Source: Deltaproteobacteria bacterium (lineage in GTDB: Bacteria; Desulfobacterota; Desulfobaccia; Desulfobaccales; 0-14-0-80-60-11). Taken from it: 37,507 nt of DNA. A program made the translations under genes and the position numbers. How positions within the stretch are numbered: the first letter of the stretch is position 1; each line of letters begins with the position of its first letter. Below the pieces are notes generated by a model. That model did no database searches and was not told where the DNA came from. It saw only the letters and a list, made by a program, of their open reading frames with translations. The stretch covers positions 1-37,507 of the forward strand of contig VGSQ01000020.1 of assembly GCA_016874975.1 (NCBI GenBank). Reading direction: 5' to 3'. Of the stretch, positions 7,677 to 16,872 are shown in pieces.

Positions 7677-8357
7677 TCAGGCACTCACCTCGGGACGCCA
7701 CAGACCGATGGCCAGCCAGCCGCCTTCCCGGGGGGCGGCCCAAGTGAGGACGGTCCGGTCGGCCTGCACAGGAAAGAGCCGGCCTCCTGGACCCGGCTCG
7801 GGTTCCCCCACCACCACCTCCCGGGGCGCCAGACGGTGGAAGCCCACCCCCAAGGCCTTGAGGGCGGCCTCTTTCAGGGCCCAGAGGAGGGCTGCGGCCT
7901 GCCGGGGCCGATTCTCGGTGAGGCGCAGGGCCAGGTTGAATTCCCCGCTGCGAAAGACCCGGGCCAGGGGGTAGGGAGGGGTGAATTCCTCGGGTCGGGT
8001 GGCGTCCACCCCCACCCGGCCGGTGAGGCTCACTGCGCCGTAGAGGCGCCCTCCCGCCTCACTGAAGGAGACGGCAGGGCCGGGTTTGCCTCCCAGGCGG
8101 AGCAGGGGCTGTCCCAGCGGGCCGCGCTCCAGACGGAACCGGGGCCGCAGCTCCTGGGGGTGCGTGATGGCCCCGGCGCTTTCCAGGGTGGCCAACAGAA
8201 ATGACACCAGGTCTTCTTTGGTGACCGCCAGGGACGGAGCGCTGCAGTAGACCACCGGACCGACCCCGCCCCAGCCCGGCAGGCTGCCGCGGCCCAAGCC
8301 CAGGGGCATGAGGGGAGAAGAAAAGGATGGAGTCGTCCACAGGGAGTCCTCGGACAT
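7677..8357 (-). CDS. 4'-phosphopantetheinyl transferase (Sfp/AcpS superfamily)
   Basis: Transfers phosphopantetheine from CoA to the serine of carrier domains. The two family motifs are present: VGVD (RVGVDATRPEEF) and WALKEAALKALGVG, giving the Mg-binding Asp and Glu and the catalytic Lys. Length of 226 residues fits the Sfp/EntD-like class. I start at the ATG at 8357 (AGGAA about 8 nt upstream); a TTG 30 nt earlier is less likely. It begins 70 nt after the stop of the megasynthase on the same strand, so its natural partner is almost certainly that enzyme's ACP. Such pairing is standard for PfaE with PUFA synthases. Confidence 0.9.
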   Translation of the reverse strand: MSEDSLWTTPSFSSPLMPLGLGRGSLPGWGGVGPVVYCSAPSLAVTKEDLVSFLLATLESAGAITHPQELRPRFRLERGPLGQPLLRLGGKPGPAVSFSEAGGRLYGAVSLTGRVGVDATRPEEFTPPYPLARVFRSGEFNLALRLTENRPRQAAALLWALKEAALKALGVGFHRLAPREVVVGEPEPGPGGRLFPVQADRTVLTWAAPREGGWLAIGLWRPEVSA

Positions 8358-8427
8358 GGGACGTTCCTGTCTCGGAAAAGTCGGCAACGGGGGAGGTTCG
8401 CTCCCCCGGTCCTCCCGGCACCGGGCC

Positions 8428-11400
8428 TCAGGAGCCGAACCAGCGCAGATGAATGCCCCTCACCAACATGATGGTTTCGCCTGCGGGCGTGGACACCCGT
8501 CCGTTCCAGGCGTGGCCTTGTGCGTCCTGGGAAACCAGGCGGGTCTCCAGGATGACCTCTTCTCCGGCCCGGCAGCGCCGGCTGAAAAGGATTTCGTCCA
8601 TGCCCGCGGGGATGGTGACCCGGGTTTCGTAATCCTGAATGAGGAAATAGGAGCCCGCCAGATGCATCAGGGCTTCCAGCAGATAGGGCGAATACTGGTA
8701 ATGATTCTTGGGGAAACCGGCGAAATCGGGCTCTTCCCGGTAAATCATCCTGCCCCGGAGGAAGCCGGGGCCGGTGCCGTCCACGCTCTCCATGACGCGG
8801 TACCGGCCGGCGAGACCGCCCCGGTCCTGGTACCAGCTTTCCACCTTCTCCCGGCCGATGGAGGGGGTGGTGAACTGGTCCCCGGGCACCGGAAACCCTT
8901 CAGGAGGAACGAGGGGCTCGGCGCCGGGAGTCAGCACCACGTCCCCTTCATAATAGCTGGACCACCGCTCCAGGAGCCGGCCGGTGGCGGTCAGTTCCTG
9001 GCCGGAGATGCTCACCCGGCAGACGGTCCGGCCGTCGCCGCTGGTCAGCCGGCGGCAGAGGATGCGCACTTCCCGCTCCAGGTCGGGGGGCACCTCAAAC
9101 ACGTCCAGGTAGCGGACGTTCCGAAGGCCCAGCGGAGTTAGATGGGGATAGAGGACGCGGGCCGCTTCCAGGAAGGTTTCTACGGCCATGATGCCCGAAA
9201 CGATGGGGTGCTTGATGAGGCGGAAGGGCTGGTGGTCCGGCAGCCAGAGGTCAAAGGCCAGGGAGAGGCGGCGGCCGGCCTCCAGCACCCCGGCGCCCGG
9301 GGACAGCCCCCGCACCTCCTGAATCATGGGGAAATCCTCAGCCTTGAAGGCGAAGCCACCGGCTCGCCCGCCGGCGGCGGCGGTCGGAGGGGCTGGAGCC
9401 AGCCTCACGGCGGACACCGGCGGCAGGTGCCGCACGGGCATCACCCAGGTGTCGGCCGCAGGGCCCAGGGCCAGCTCCTTAAGACAGAACTGGGCCATGT
9501 CGTCCACCGGCAGATAAGCCTGGTCCATGCCCCTGAGTTTCAGGAGCTCCCGCATCTCCGGGGTGTCGGCCATGCCGGCGCCTTCCAGGGGAGGGAGGAA
9601 GAAAGCCCTGGGCTTGGGCAGGCCCTGGGAGGCCAGGGTTGTCAGGAAGGCGGCCAAAGCCCGGTTGCCGGCGGCGTAATTGACCTGCCCCAGGTTGCCC
9701 AGGGCTCCCACCACGGAGCAGAGGCCCATGAAGAAGCGCAGGCCGTGTTCCCGGGCCGGACGCCAGAGGTTGAGAGCGCCGTTCAGCTTCAACGCCACCA
9801 CCCGGCGGAAGTCGTCGGGGTCCAGGCGCTCCAGGAAGCCGTCCCTGATGACGCCGGCCCCGTGGATGATGCCGTCGATGCGGCCCCAGCTCCGGACCAC
9901 CTCGTCCATAATGCGGTCCACCTCGCCCGCGTCGGTGACGTCGCCGGAGAAATAGACCGCCTCTCCTCCCAGGCGGCGGATTTCGGCCAGGGTGTGGGCC
10001 ACCTCCAGGGAGGCGGCGAGCCGGGCCTCCTGCCGCTCCCGGGTCTCGTCCGGGCCGGCGGCGGGGCGGCGGTCCAGAAAGCGTCGGGCGGCCTCCTGGG
10101 GACACAGGCCCTGGGACAACAATTCCTCGGCCGGCAGTTTCTCGTCCAGAGGGGTCCGGCCCAGGATCGCCAGCCGGGTCTGGAAAGGCGCCAGGGCCAG
10201 GGCCAGGTGAGCCGTTACTCCCCGGGCCCCCCCGCTGATGACGATGACGTCCCCCGAGGCGGGCCGCCAGTCTGGAGCCGCAGGAAGTGTCAGGGGTTCT
10301 TCCACCACCATCCGGGTGAAGGCCTGGTGGCCCCGGCAGCGCAGGTCCACCAGGGGCTGGTCCAGGTCCAGGGCGTGGGCCAGGGCCTGGGCCGCATCGG
10401 TGGTGGCCTCCAGGGCCAGGCTGCGCCACAGCAGTGACGGGTATTCATGCACCGCCCCCAGCACCAATCCCGTCAGCCCTTCGGCCAGGACGTGCGGCGC
10501 GCGGTCCGGACGCACCTCCCGGCTCACCACCAGACAGAGGCGGCGGGACGGGGAGGTGAGGAAGGCCTGGAGGATGAGGAAACAGGAGGTGAGCAGGTCC
10601 GTCACCTCCTCCAGGGCCAGGTCGCCCAGGGCCTCGCCGTCCAGGCAGAAGACCAGGCCGGCCAGGGAAGGGAGCTCTGCCAGATGTGCGGCTGCCTCTT
10701 GGGCGGCCTCGAGGGAAAGAGCCCCTCCGGGGACGTCCAGGGGCGCAACCGAGCCGCCGCTCTGACCGTTCAGGGCGGCGGTCACCGACGCGGCCAGGGT
10801 TGCCGAGCCGGCCAGGGAGAGGACGGCCAGACTCTGGTCGGCCTCCAGTCGCAGGCTATTGGTGGAAGGAGCGTCCAGCGCCGCCTCCCGGAAGACCAGG
10901 CGCCGCAGGTCATCGGGCCGGGCCGCAGTCGATTGATGGACCGGGGCCTCGGGCCGGGCCGCCGGCGTGGGAGGGGGAACCCCCTCCTGGGCGCCGTCCC
11001 GGGCCACCACGAATCTGATACGCTCGGCCAGCTCGGCGATGGTGTTGACGCCGACAAAATCCTCCACCCGGACGGTGATGCCGAATTGCCGGCGGGCCAT
11101 ATCCATGATGACCGGCAGGCGGCTGGAGCGGATGGCCAGGTCCCGACGGATGTCCAGGTGGGGCTCCAGTTCCTCCCGCTCGTACCCGGTGGCGTCCATG
11201 ATGATGTGGATGACTTCCTCCAGGTAATCCCGCGGTCCGTCGTCCTGCCGGGTTGCCGCCGGCTGGGAGACTGGCGCCGGGGCCGGGGCCGGAGGGGCGG
11301 CGGGCGCCGCGGCGGGGCCGGGGTCCGCAGACAACCCCATGATCCGGGTCAGACGGGCTTCGTCGAAGGTGGGGTCCACCTCCCGGCGCACCGCCTCGAT

Positions 11401-14400
11401 GATGGCGGGCTTCAGAAGGGTGCGGATGAGATGATCCACCTCCCGCCGGACGACCTCGGCGGCCGGATCAGCGGCTGGGGCCGGCGGTGGAGGCGGGGAT
11501 GGGGCCTGGGGCAGCGGGGCCGAAGGATACCTCACCGGCCGGGGGGGCCGAGGGGGCTCCAGGTGACCCTCGGCATAGAGCCGGGCCAGGGCGGCGCGGC
11601 AGGCGGCCGCCTCCTCTTCAGAAGAGGAGGTGGGCAGGCAGACGGCCTCGGGCAGGGTGGCGGCCACCAGCTGGCACAGGGTGTCCTTGGGACCCACCTC
11701 CACGAAGGTGCGGACGCCGAACCGGTGCCAGAGCGCCTCCACGTTCTCCTGCCAGCGCACCGGGTTTTCCAGGTGGGCCAGGATGAGGCTGCGGATCCCG
11801 GCGGCATCCTCCGGATAGGGACGACCGCTGGTGTTGGAGAGCACGGGCAGAAGCGGGGGGTTAACCTCCAGACCATCCAGACAGGCGGCCAGCTCCTCCC
11901 GGATCACCCGCATCAGCGGGGAATGGAAGGCCATGCTCACCTTGAGCAGGCGGGTCCAGTGGCCCTCCCGCTCCAGCTCTTCCTGGAGAGGCAGGATTTC
12001 ATCCCGGGAGCCTCCCAGCACCACCTGCCTGGGGGAATTGAGATTGGTGAAAAAGAGCCGCTCCCGGCCCGACACCTTGGCGGCCAGCACCGTCTGGGGG
12101 GCGTCCGTGGCCAGCATGAGGCCCGGGTCCGGGCATTGTCGGGCCGCCCGGTCCATGAGCTGGGCCCGGAGGACCATCAAACGGAAGCCGTCCTCGGGGG
12201 AAAAGATGCCGGCCAGGGTGAGGGCGGTGAGTTCCCCCAGGCTGTGCCCCGCCAGGGCCGCGGGCTTCACGCCCAGGGAGGAGAGGAGACCGGCCAGGGC
12301 GTATTCAAAGGCGAAGAGGGCGGGCTGCTGGAAGAGGGTCTGTTGCAGCTTGGCCTCGTCGGCGTGGAACAGCACGGACAGCAGGTCGAACTGGGCCAGG
12401 GGGGCCAGGCGCTCCAGGGCCTGGCGAAATACCGGAAAGGCCTCGGCCAGGCCCCGGCCCATGCCGGCAAAGAAACTGCCCTGGCCGGTAAAGATGAAGG
12501 CCAGAGGCGGCGTCGGCCGATCCGCCGGGCTGATGAAGACGCCCTGCCGGGCCGCCTGGCGCACCTGCCGGGCCGTCAAGGGACCGTCGGCGGGCGACAG
12601 GGAGGAAATGCGGGTTTCGGCCTGGCTCAGGTCCGGGGCCACCACCCCCAGCCGATAGGGAGTGCCGGCCACTTCGGCGCGGCAAAAGACCACCCCCGCC
12701 GGTTCCGCGGCCGCCTCTTCCGGGGCGGGAGTGGTGGGGGACACCAGGACGACGCCGACGCCGTCCAGGGACTCCTCCATCTGGACCACGTAATTGGCGC
12801 CGCCGAACCCGAAGGCGTTGACCATGAGGCGGCGGGGGTGCGCGGCCGGCCGCCGCCAGTCCTCCGGTTGGGAAGGCACGAGAAAGCCCTGCCGCTCCAG
12901 GTTGATCTCCGGGTCAGGCACCCGATAATTGAGGGTGGGGGGAAAGACCCCGGCATTGAGGGCCATGATTCCCCGGATGAGACTGTTCACCCCGGAGGCG
13001 CCCAGGGTGTGGCCGATCTGGGACTTGAAGGAGGAGATGCGGGTGCGTTTGCCGCCGCCGTTGGGAAAGAAGCGGGAGAGGGCCTTGACCTCCTCCCGGT
13101 CGCCCATGACGGTGCCGGTGGCGTGGCACTCCACGAAGTCCACCTCTCCGGGGCCGTAGTCCAGGTGGCGAAAGGCGCCCCGGATGGCCAATTCCTGGGT
13201 TTCGCTGAGGGACTCCACCATGCCCTGGTTGCTGTTGGAGGCGCCCACGCCGGTGATGGCCGCATAGATGCGGGCGCCCCGTCGGCGGGCCACGGACTCC
13301 CGCTCCAGGACCACCATGCCGCCCCCCTCTCCCAGGACGATGCCGTCCCGGCTGAGATCGAAGGGACGGCTGGCCTCCCGGGGCGGATAGGCGGCGCCGG
13401 AGATCCCGGCCAGCACCCCCAAGGCGGAAAACTCGATATAATGCGCCGGGGTGAGGAGTTCCTCGCCGCCGCCCACCACGGCCGCGTCCAGCAAGTCGTT
13501 GTGAATCATCTGGATGGCGGTGAAAATGGCCACCAGGCTGGTGGCGCAGGCCGCGGAAACGGAAAAGCAGGGCCCCATGAAACCATACTGGTTGCTGATG
13601 AAGCCCCCCGCCGCGCAATTGAGGCGCCCGAGCAGGGTGGTGTCGTCCACGGTGAGACGATTGGCCTTGAGCTGCCGCTCGGCGGCCTGCTCCAGCTCGG
13701 GGGTGAAGGGGAGGATGGTTTTCAGGGATTCCACAATTTTGGATGAGGAAATGCCGATCACCAGATCCACCAGGGTGCTGGCGGATTCGCCCGAATTCTG
13801 GGAGATGAGCACGCCGATGCGTTCCCGGGGCACATCGCTGGACAAGATGCCCGCATCCAGGATGGCTTCCTGGGCCAGGTGCAGAGTAAGCCGGGTGGAT
13901 TCGGCCATGGTGCGGAAATCCTGGGGCGGGATGCCCAGCGACTTCCGGGAAATGGCCAGATTCTGGAAGGCTCCCACCTTGCAATAGGTCTTTCCCGCAA
14001 GGCCGGGGGTGGGATCGTAAATAATACTATGGTCCCAGCGCTGGGGCGGGATTTCGGTGATGCCGGAGTCCAACCGGAGTGCCTGCTGCCAGATTTCCCG
14101 GGGCGTGTTGCCCAGGGAATTCACCAGGGCGATGCCGGTGATGGCCACCCGCTCCCGGCCGTTGCCGGGGTCGGCCCGCCGGGCCCCCGGCCGCACTGCG
14201 GGCGCCTGATCCCCCAGGTGCGGCAGGGTGAGGGGACCGGCCGCCAAGTCCTGGTGCAGTTCCGCCACCGACATGGGCCGGTGGATGAGTCCGGCCACGG
14301 CGCCGCTCATGAACTGGCCGTCCTGCAGGCAGGTGGCCTCATCGCGCCGCGGTCCCTCTCGCTCCTCCATGCCCCGGGCGGCCAGGTGCAGGCTCCGGGC

Positions 14401-16245
14401 GGTGAGGGACTCCAGGCGTTGACGGAATCCCGCCTCGTCCTCCTGGCCGGCGAGGTATTGGCGCTCCAGGTCGGCAATGGCCTCCAGCCTGGGGGTCATG
14501 AGGGAGCGCACCCGGAGGCCCACACTCTCCCCGGTGACACGGGTCTGGCCGGGCGCAGCCTCCAGCACCAGACGCTGATAGAGCCGACTCAGGGCGCCGG
14601 TGTCGACGATCTCCCGGGTGGCGAGATAGGCGGTGCCCATCTGCACCGCGTCGGCGCCCAGCATGGCGGCCCGGAAAGCGGTCTCCCGGTTGTAGATGCC
14701 CCCGGCCAGCACCAGGCGGCGGTTCCGGAAGAGCTCCGGTTCCCGGCGCCTCAGCTCCAGGGCCGCCTGGGCCAGGGTCAGGGTGGAGTGGGAGCCCACG
14801 TGGCCGCCGGCTTCCTGGCCTTCCAGGACGATCCAGCGCACCCCGCCCTCCAGGGCCAGGCGCAGGAGCCCCTCGTCCGCGGCGATGTAAATGACTTCCA
14901 GGCCTTTTTCCCGGAGCCGCACAGCCTGTCCGGGTTCGCCCGCGGCCACCACCACAAAGGGAGGCCGGTGGTCCTCAATCCAGCCAAGCTGTTCGTCCAG
15001 ATGCGGGTTTTCCGCCAGGGCCAGGAAATTGACGGCGTAAGGGTGCGCCCCCATGAGCTCGGCCAGATTGGGGAAGTCTTCCTCTATCTGCTGCCGATTG
15101 CGCAGCCCCAGGGCGATGGTGGGCAGACCCCCGGCCTGGGCCACGGCCAGGGCGAAGGCGGGGAGGTCGCTGATCCAGGTCATGGCCCCCTGGATGAAGG
15201 GATGGACGGCGCCCAATTCCCGGGCCGCGGGACTGTTCTGGTAGCAGTTCTGCAGATGCGGGGCTTCCCGCAGGAGCCGGGTCACTTCGGCGGAGAAGTT
15301 GGCCAGGGCGAAGGCGGAGGTCTCCCCGAAGCGCTCGGCGAATGCCGGGGCAAAGGCCGCCTCGGGACCCAGGGGCGCCACCTGCTGACGGCCGAGATCG
15401 CCGGCCAGGGGGGAGACGGCTGCGGCCGCCACCTGCCGGGCGAAGTCCCGGCGCACCGCCGGGCTGAGGGGGCCGCCGCTCAGGGAGTGGGCCAGGTTTT
15501 CCAGCGCCCTGACGGAGGGGGAATTCCCCTTGTCGAAGACCCGGAAGGGGACTCCCAAGACGCCGCCGATGATGCGGGTGTGTTCGGGGCGCAGCCGGGT
15601 CAACAGGCGGCGGAGGGGTTCGGGGGCCTGGGCCAGATCGGTCATCCAGTGGAGACTTTCACAGACGACCCCCTGCGCGCCGGTGGCCAGAAAGGCGGCC
15701 GCCGCCTCAGGAGTGGCCGCCCCGCCCCAGATGACGAAGTCCGGGGCGCCGTCCCGTTGGAGCGCCAAATCCCGGGCGGCGGCGAAGAGAATGCCGGTGG
15801 TCTCGGCGGAGACGAACCCCGCCGCCTCGGAGCCCTTGAGGGCCGCGGCCCGAAGTGCGGCGCCTTCCCGGAACAGGAGGTCCAGAATCTCCAGCTCGCT
15901 GATGATGGGAATCACCGCGCACCGGCGGCTCACCTCGGCCATCCGGTTCAGGACTTCCGCCGGGGCGGCGTCGGCCAGGCCGGAGTGCCACTCCACCCAA
16001 AGAGTGGAAACGCCGGCGCGCTGCAAAAAGGGGGGCAACTCCCGCCCTAAGAGCTGGTGGAGGGAAATCTTCACCTCCTGGGCGCCGGCGGTTCTCAACC
16101 CTTCGGCCACGGCCGGCAATGCAGAAAACGACGCGTCAAAGACGGCGAGCGTCTCCGTCCGACGGGCCACCTCGATGATCTGGGGACTTCTTTCCCCCGG
16201 TTGCCAGACGAATCCCAGGCTTTTGCCGGCGCGGGCAAGCGGCAT
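8428..16245 (-). CDS. Single-chain PUFA/PKS-like synthase: NMO-NMO-KS-AT-ACP-KR-DH
   Basis: 2605 residues. Approximate domain order: a first, divergent nitronate-monooxygenase-like barrel (5-280; GSEAAGFVS in place of the usual Gly-rich loop); a second NMO/PfaD-like flavin barrel (340-600; EGQEAGGHVG, VLAGGIYN, AVQMGTAYL), probably the enoyl reductase; a KS (697-1160) with Cys900 in SAACATS, His1041 in ECHATGT and His1079 in KSQIGHT; an AT (1245-1545) with GHSLGE Ser1335 and His1441; a Pro/Ala-rich linker; one ACP (1670-1745); a KR (1980-2290) with SGGARGVTAHL, Ser2177, Tyr2190 and Lys2153; and a C-terminal double-hotdog DH-like region (2320-2600). The ACP attachment Ser1707 is in IRSSRL, not the usual GxDSL. 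GGAGG precedes the ATG at 16245. Product unknown; an iterative lipid or polyketide is likely. Confidence 0.93.
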   Translation of the reverse strand: MPLARAGKSLGFVWQPGERSPQIIEVARRTETLAVFDASFSALPAVAEGLRTAGAQEVKISLHQLLGRELPPFLQRAGVSTLWVEWHSGLADAAPAEVLNRMAEVSRRCAVIPIISELEILDLLFREGAALRAAALKGSEAAGFVSAETTGILFAAARDLALQRDGAPDFVIWGGAATPEAAAAFLATGAQGVVCESLHWMTDLAQAPEPLRRLLTRLRPEHTRIIGGVLGVPFRVFDKGNSPSVRALENLAHSLSGGPLSPAVRRDFARQVAAAAVSPLAGDLGRQQVAPLGPEAAFAPAFAERFGETSAFALANFSAEVTRLLREAPHLQNCYQNSPAARELGAVHPFIQGAMTWISDLPAFALAVAQAGGLPTIALGLRNRQQIEEDFPNLAELMGAHPYAVNFLALAENPHLDEQLGWIEDHRPPFVVVAAGEPGQAVRLREKGLEVIYIAADEGLLRLALEGGVRWIVLEGQEAGGHVGSHSTLTLAQAALELRRREPELFRNRRLVLAGGIYNRETAFRAAMLGADAVQMGTAYLATREIVDTGALSRLYQRLVLEAAPGQTRVTGESVGLRVRSLMTPRLEAIADLERQYLAGQEDEAGFRQRLESLTARSLHLAARGMEEREGPRRDEATCLQDGQFMSGAVAGLIHRPMSVAELHQDLAAGPLTLPHLGDQAPAVRPGARRADPGNGRERVAITGIALVNSLGNTPREIWQQALRLDSGITEIPPQRWDHSIIYDPTPGLAGKTYCKVGAFQNLAISRKSLGIPPQDFRTMAESTRLTLHLAQEAILDAGILSSDVPRERIGVLISQNSGESASTLVDLVIGISSSKIVESLKTILPFTPELEQAAERQLKANRLTVDDTTLLGRLNCAAGGFISNQYGFMGPCFSVSAACATSLVAIFTAIQMIHNDLLDAAVVGGGEELLTPAHYIEFSALGVLAGISGAAYPPREASRPFDLSRDGIVLGEGGGMVVLERESVARRRGARIYAAITGVGASNSNQGMVESLSETQELAIRGAFRHLDYGPGEVDFVECHATGTVMGDREEVKALSRFFPNGGGKRTRISSFKSQIGHTLGASGVNSLIRGIMALNAGVFPPTLNYRVPDPEINLERQGFLVPSQPEDWRRPAAHPRRLMVNAFGFGGANYVVQMEESLDGVGVVLVSPTTPAPEEAAAEPAGVVFCRAEVAGTPYRLGVVAPDLSQAETRISSLSPADGPLTARQVRQAARQGVFISPADRPTPPLAFIFTGQGSFFAGMGRGLAEAFPVFRQALERLAPLAQFDLLSVLFHADEAKLQQTLFQQPALFAFEYALAGLLSSLGVKPAALAGHSLGELTALTLAGIFSPEDGFRLMVLRAQLMDRAARQCPDPGLMLATDAPQTVLAAKVSGRERLFFTNLNSPRQVVLGGSRDEILPLQEELEREGHWTRLLKVSMAFHSPLMRVIREELAACLDGLEVNPPLLPVLSNTSGRPYPEDAAGIRSLILAHLENPVRWQENVEALWHRFGVRTFVEVGPKDTLCQLVAATLPEAVCLPTSSSEEEAAACRAALARLYAEGHLEPPRPPRPVRYPSAPLPQAPSPPPPPAPAADPAAEVVRREVDHLIRTLLKPAIIEAVRREVDPTFDEARLTRIMGLSADPGPAAAPAAPPAPAPAPVSQPAATRQDDGPRDYLEEVIHIIMDATGYEREELEPHLDIRRDLAIRSSRLPVIMDMARRQFGITVRVEDFVGVNTIAELAERIRFVVARDGAQEGVPPPTPAARPEAPVHQSTAARPDDLRRLVFREAALDAPSTNSLRLEADQSLAVLSLAGSATLAASVTAALNGQSGGSVAPLDVPGGALSLEAAQEAAAHLAELPSLAGLVFCLDGEALGDLALEEVTDLLTSCFLILQAFLTSPSRRLCLVVSREVRPDRAPHVLAEGLTGLVLGAVHEYPSLLWRSLALEATTDAAQALAHALDLDQPLVDLRCRGHQAFTRMVVEEPLTLPAAPDWRPASGDVIVISGGARGVTAHLALALAPFQTRLAILGRTPLDEKLPAEELLSQGLCPQEAARRFLDRRPAAGPDETRERQEARLAASLEVAHTLAEIRRLGGEAVYFSGDVTDAGEVDRIMDEVVRSWGRIDGIIHGAGVIRDGFLERLDPDDFRRVVALKLNGALNLWRPAREHGLRFFMGLCSVVGALGNLGQVNYAAGNRALAAFLTTLASQGLPKPRAFFLPPLEGAGMADTPEMRELLKLRGMDQAYLPVDDMAQFCLKELALGPAADTWVMPVRHLPPVSAVRLAPAPPTAAAGGRAGGFAFKAEDFPMIQEVRGLSPGAGVLEAGRRLSLAFDLWLPDHQPFRLIKHPIVSGIMAVETFLEAARVLYPHLTPLGLRNVRYLDVFEVPPDLEREVRILCRRLTSGDGRTVCRVSISGQELTATGRLLERWSSYYEGDVVLTPGAEPLVPPEGFPVPGDQFTTPSIGREKVESWYQDRGGLAGRYRVMESVDGTGPGFLRGRMIYREEPDFAGFPKNHYQYSPYLLEALMHLAGSYFLIQDYETRVTIPAGMDEILFSRRCRAGEEVILETRLVSQDAQGHAWNGRVSTPAGETIMLVRGIHLRWFGS

Positions 16246-16872
16246 CGGCGTTTCCTCCGTCGAGGCCGTGTCCTCAGAAAGAATTAGCAAACCTTTTAAT
16301 TCTGATTGATTTGATCCTCAAAAGTCAATCCGAGGGAAGCAAAATATCTTTAATAAATTCAGGAACGACTGAGAGTCGGCCTTCCCTCCGGCGCCGCTCC
16401 CGGATGACGGACACATCAGCGCCCGAGCCCGGGCTCCGGGCTCCCGAAAGGTGGAACCGACCCGGCGCGTCCGGGCTTCGGGCTGCCACAGTCCAGGGTC
16501 ACGGGTCCATCCTGTATGATTCGCGGGGGAAGATGGTTTAAGAGAAAAGCGGGAAGCCCCGGCCCCCGGGCTCTTCTCTCACAGACCCTGACAGGCAGAA
16601 ACCACCGGATGACGGCCGGTCCGGACGCGTCTTCCCGCCTGAGGTCCGCGGCTGCCAATCCCCATCCTCACCGAGGGATGGCAAAGGCCCGGGCCGCATC
16701 ACCACTGACCTTGGCGTCGGGGTCGCACCCCCACCAAGTCGAGGGCTCAGGTTCCCCCTTTCCCTGGGCCGGCAGGTCGGGCCAGGGAATTTACTCCCCC
16801 TTAACAATATTTAGCACATAACCGTGAATCTGTCAGGAAAAAAAGGCGGCGGTGCGGCCCGGGAACGCCTCT
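16246..16872. other. Upstream region of the megasynthase, no gene
   Basis: No supported coding frame. The AT-rich part (16262-16365) probably carries the synthase promoter; the rest (16370-16790) is GC-rich with the pattern of non-coding spacer. No terminator with a clean T-run was found for the exporter operon that ends nearby at 16873 on the opposite side. Confidence 0.5.
16299..16328 (-). promoter_or_regulatory. Candidate sigma70 promoter for the megasynthase operon
   Basis: Minus strand TTGACT (16323-16328), 18-nt spacer, CAGAAT (16299-16304), about 55 nt before the ATG at 16245. The match is moderate (the -10 lacks its first T). It is the best promoter-like pair in the spacer. Confidence 0.4.

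Noticed and set aside
10447-13746. A 1099-codon open frame on the plus strand opposite the megasynthase, with others at 9142-10437 and 13879-16050
   Set aside because: These are GC-driven antisense shadows: composition is Gly/Gln/Arg/His-rich with no domain, while the minus strand carries continuous KS, AT and KR motifs.
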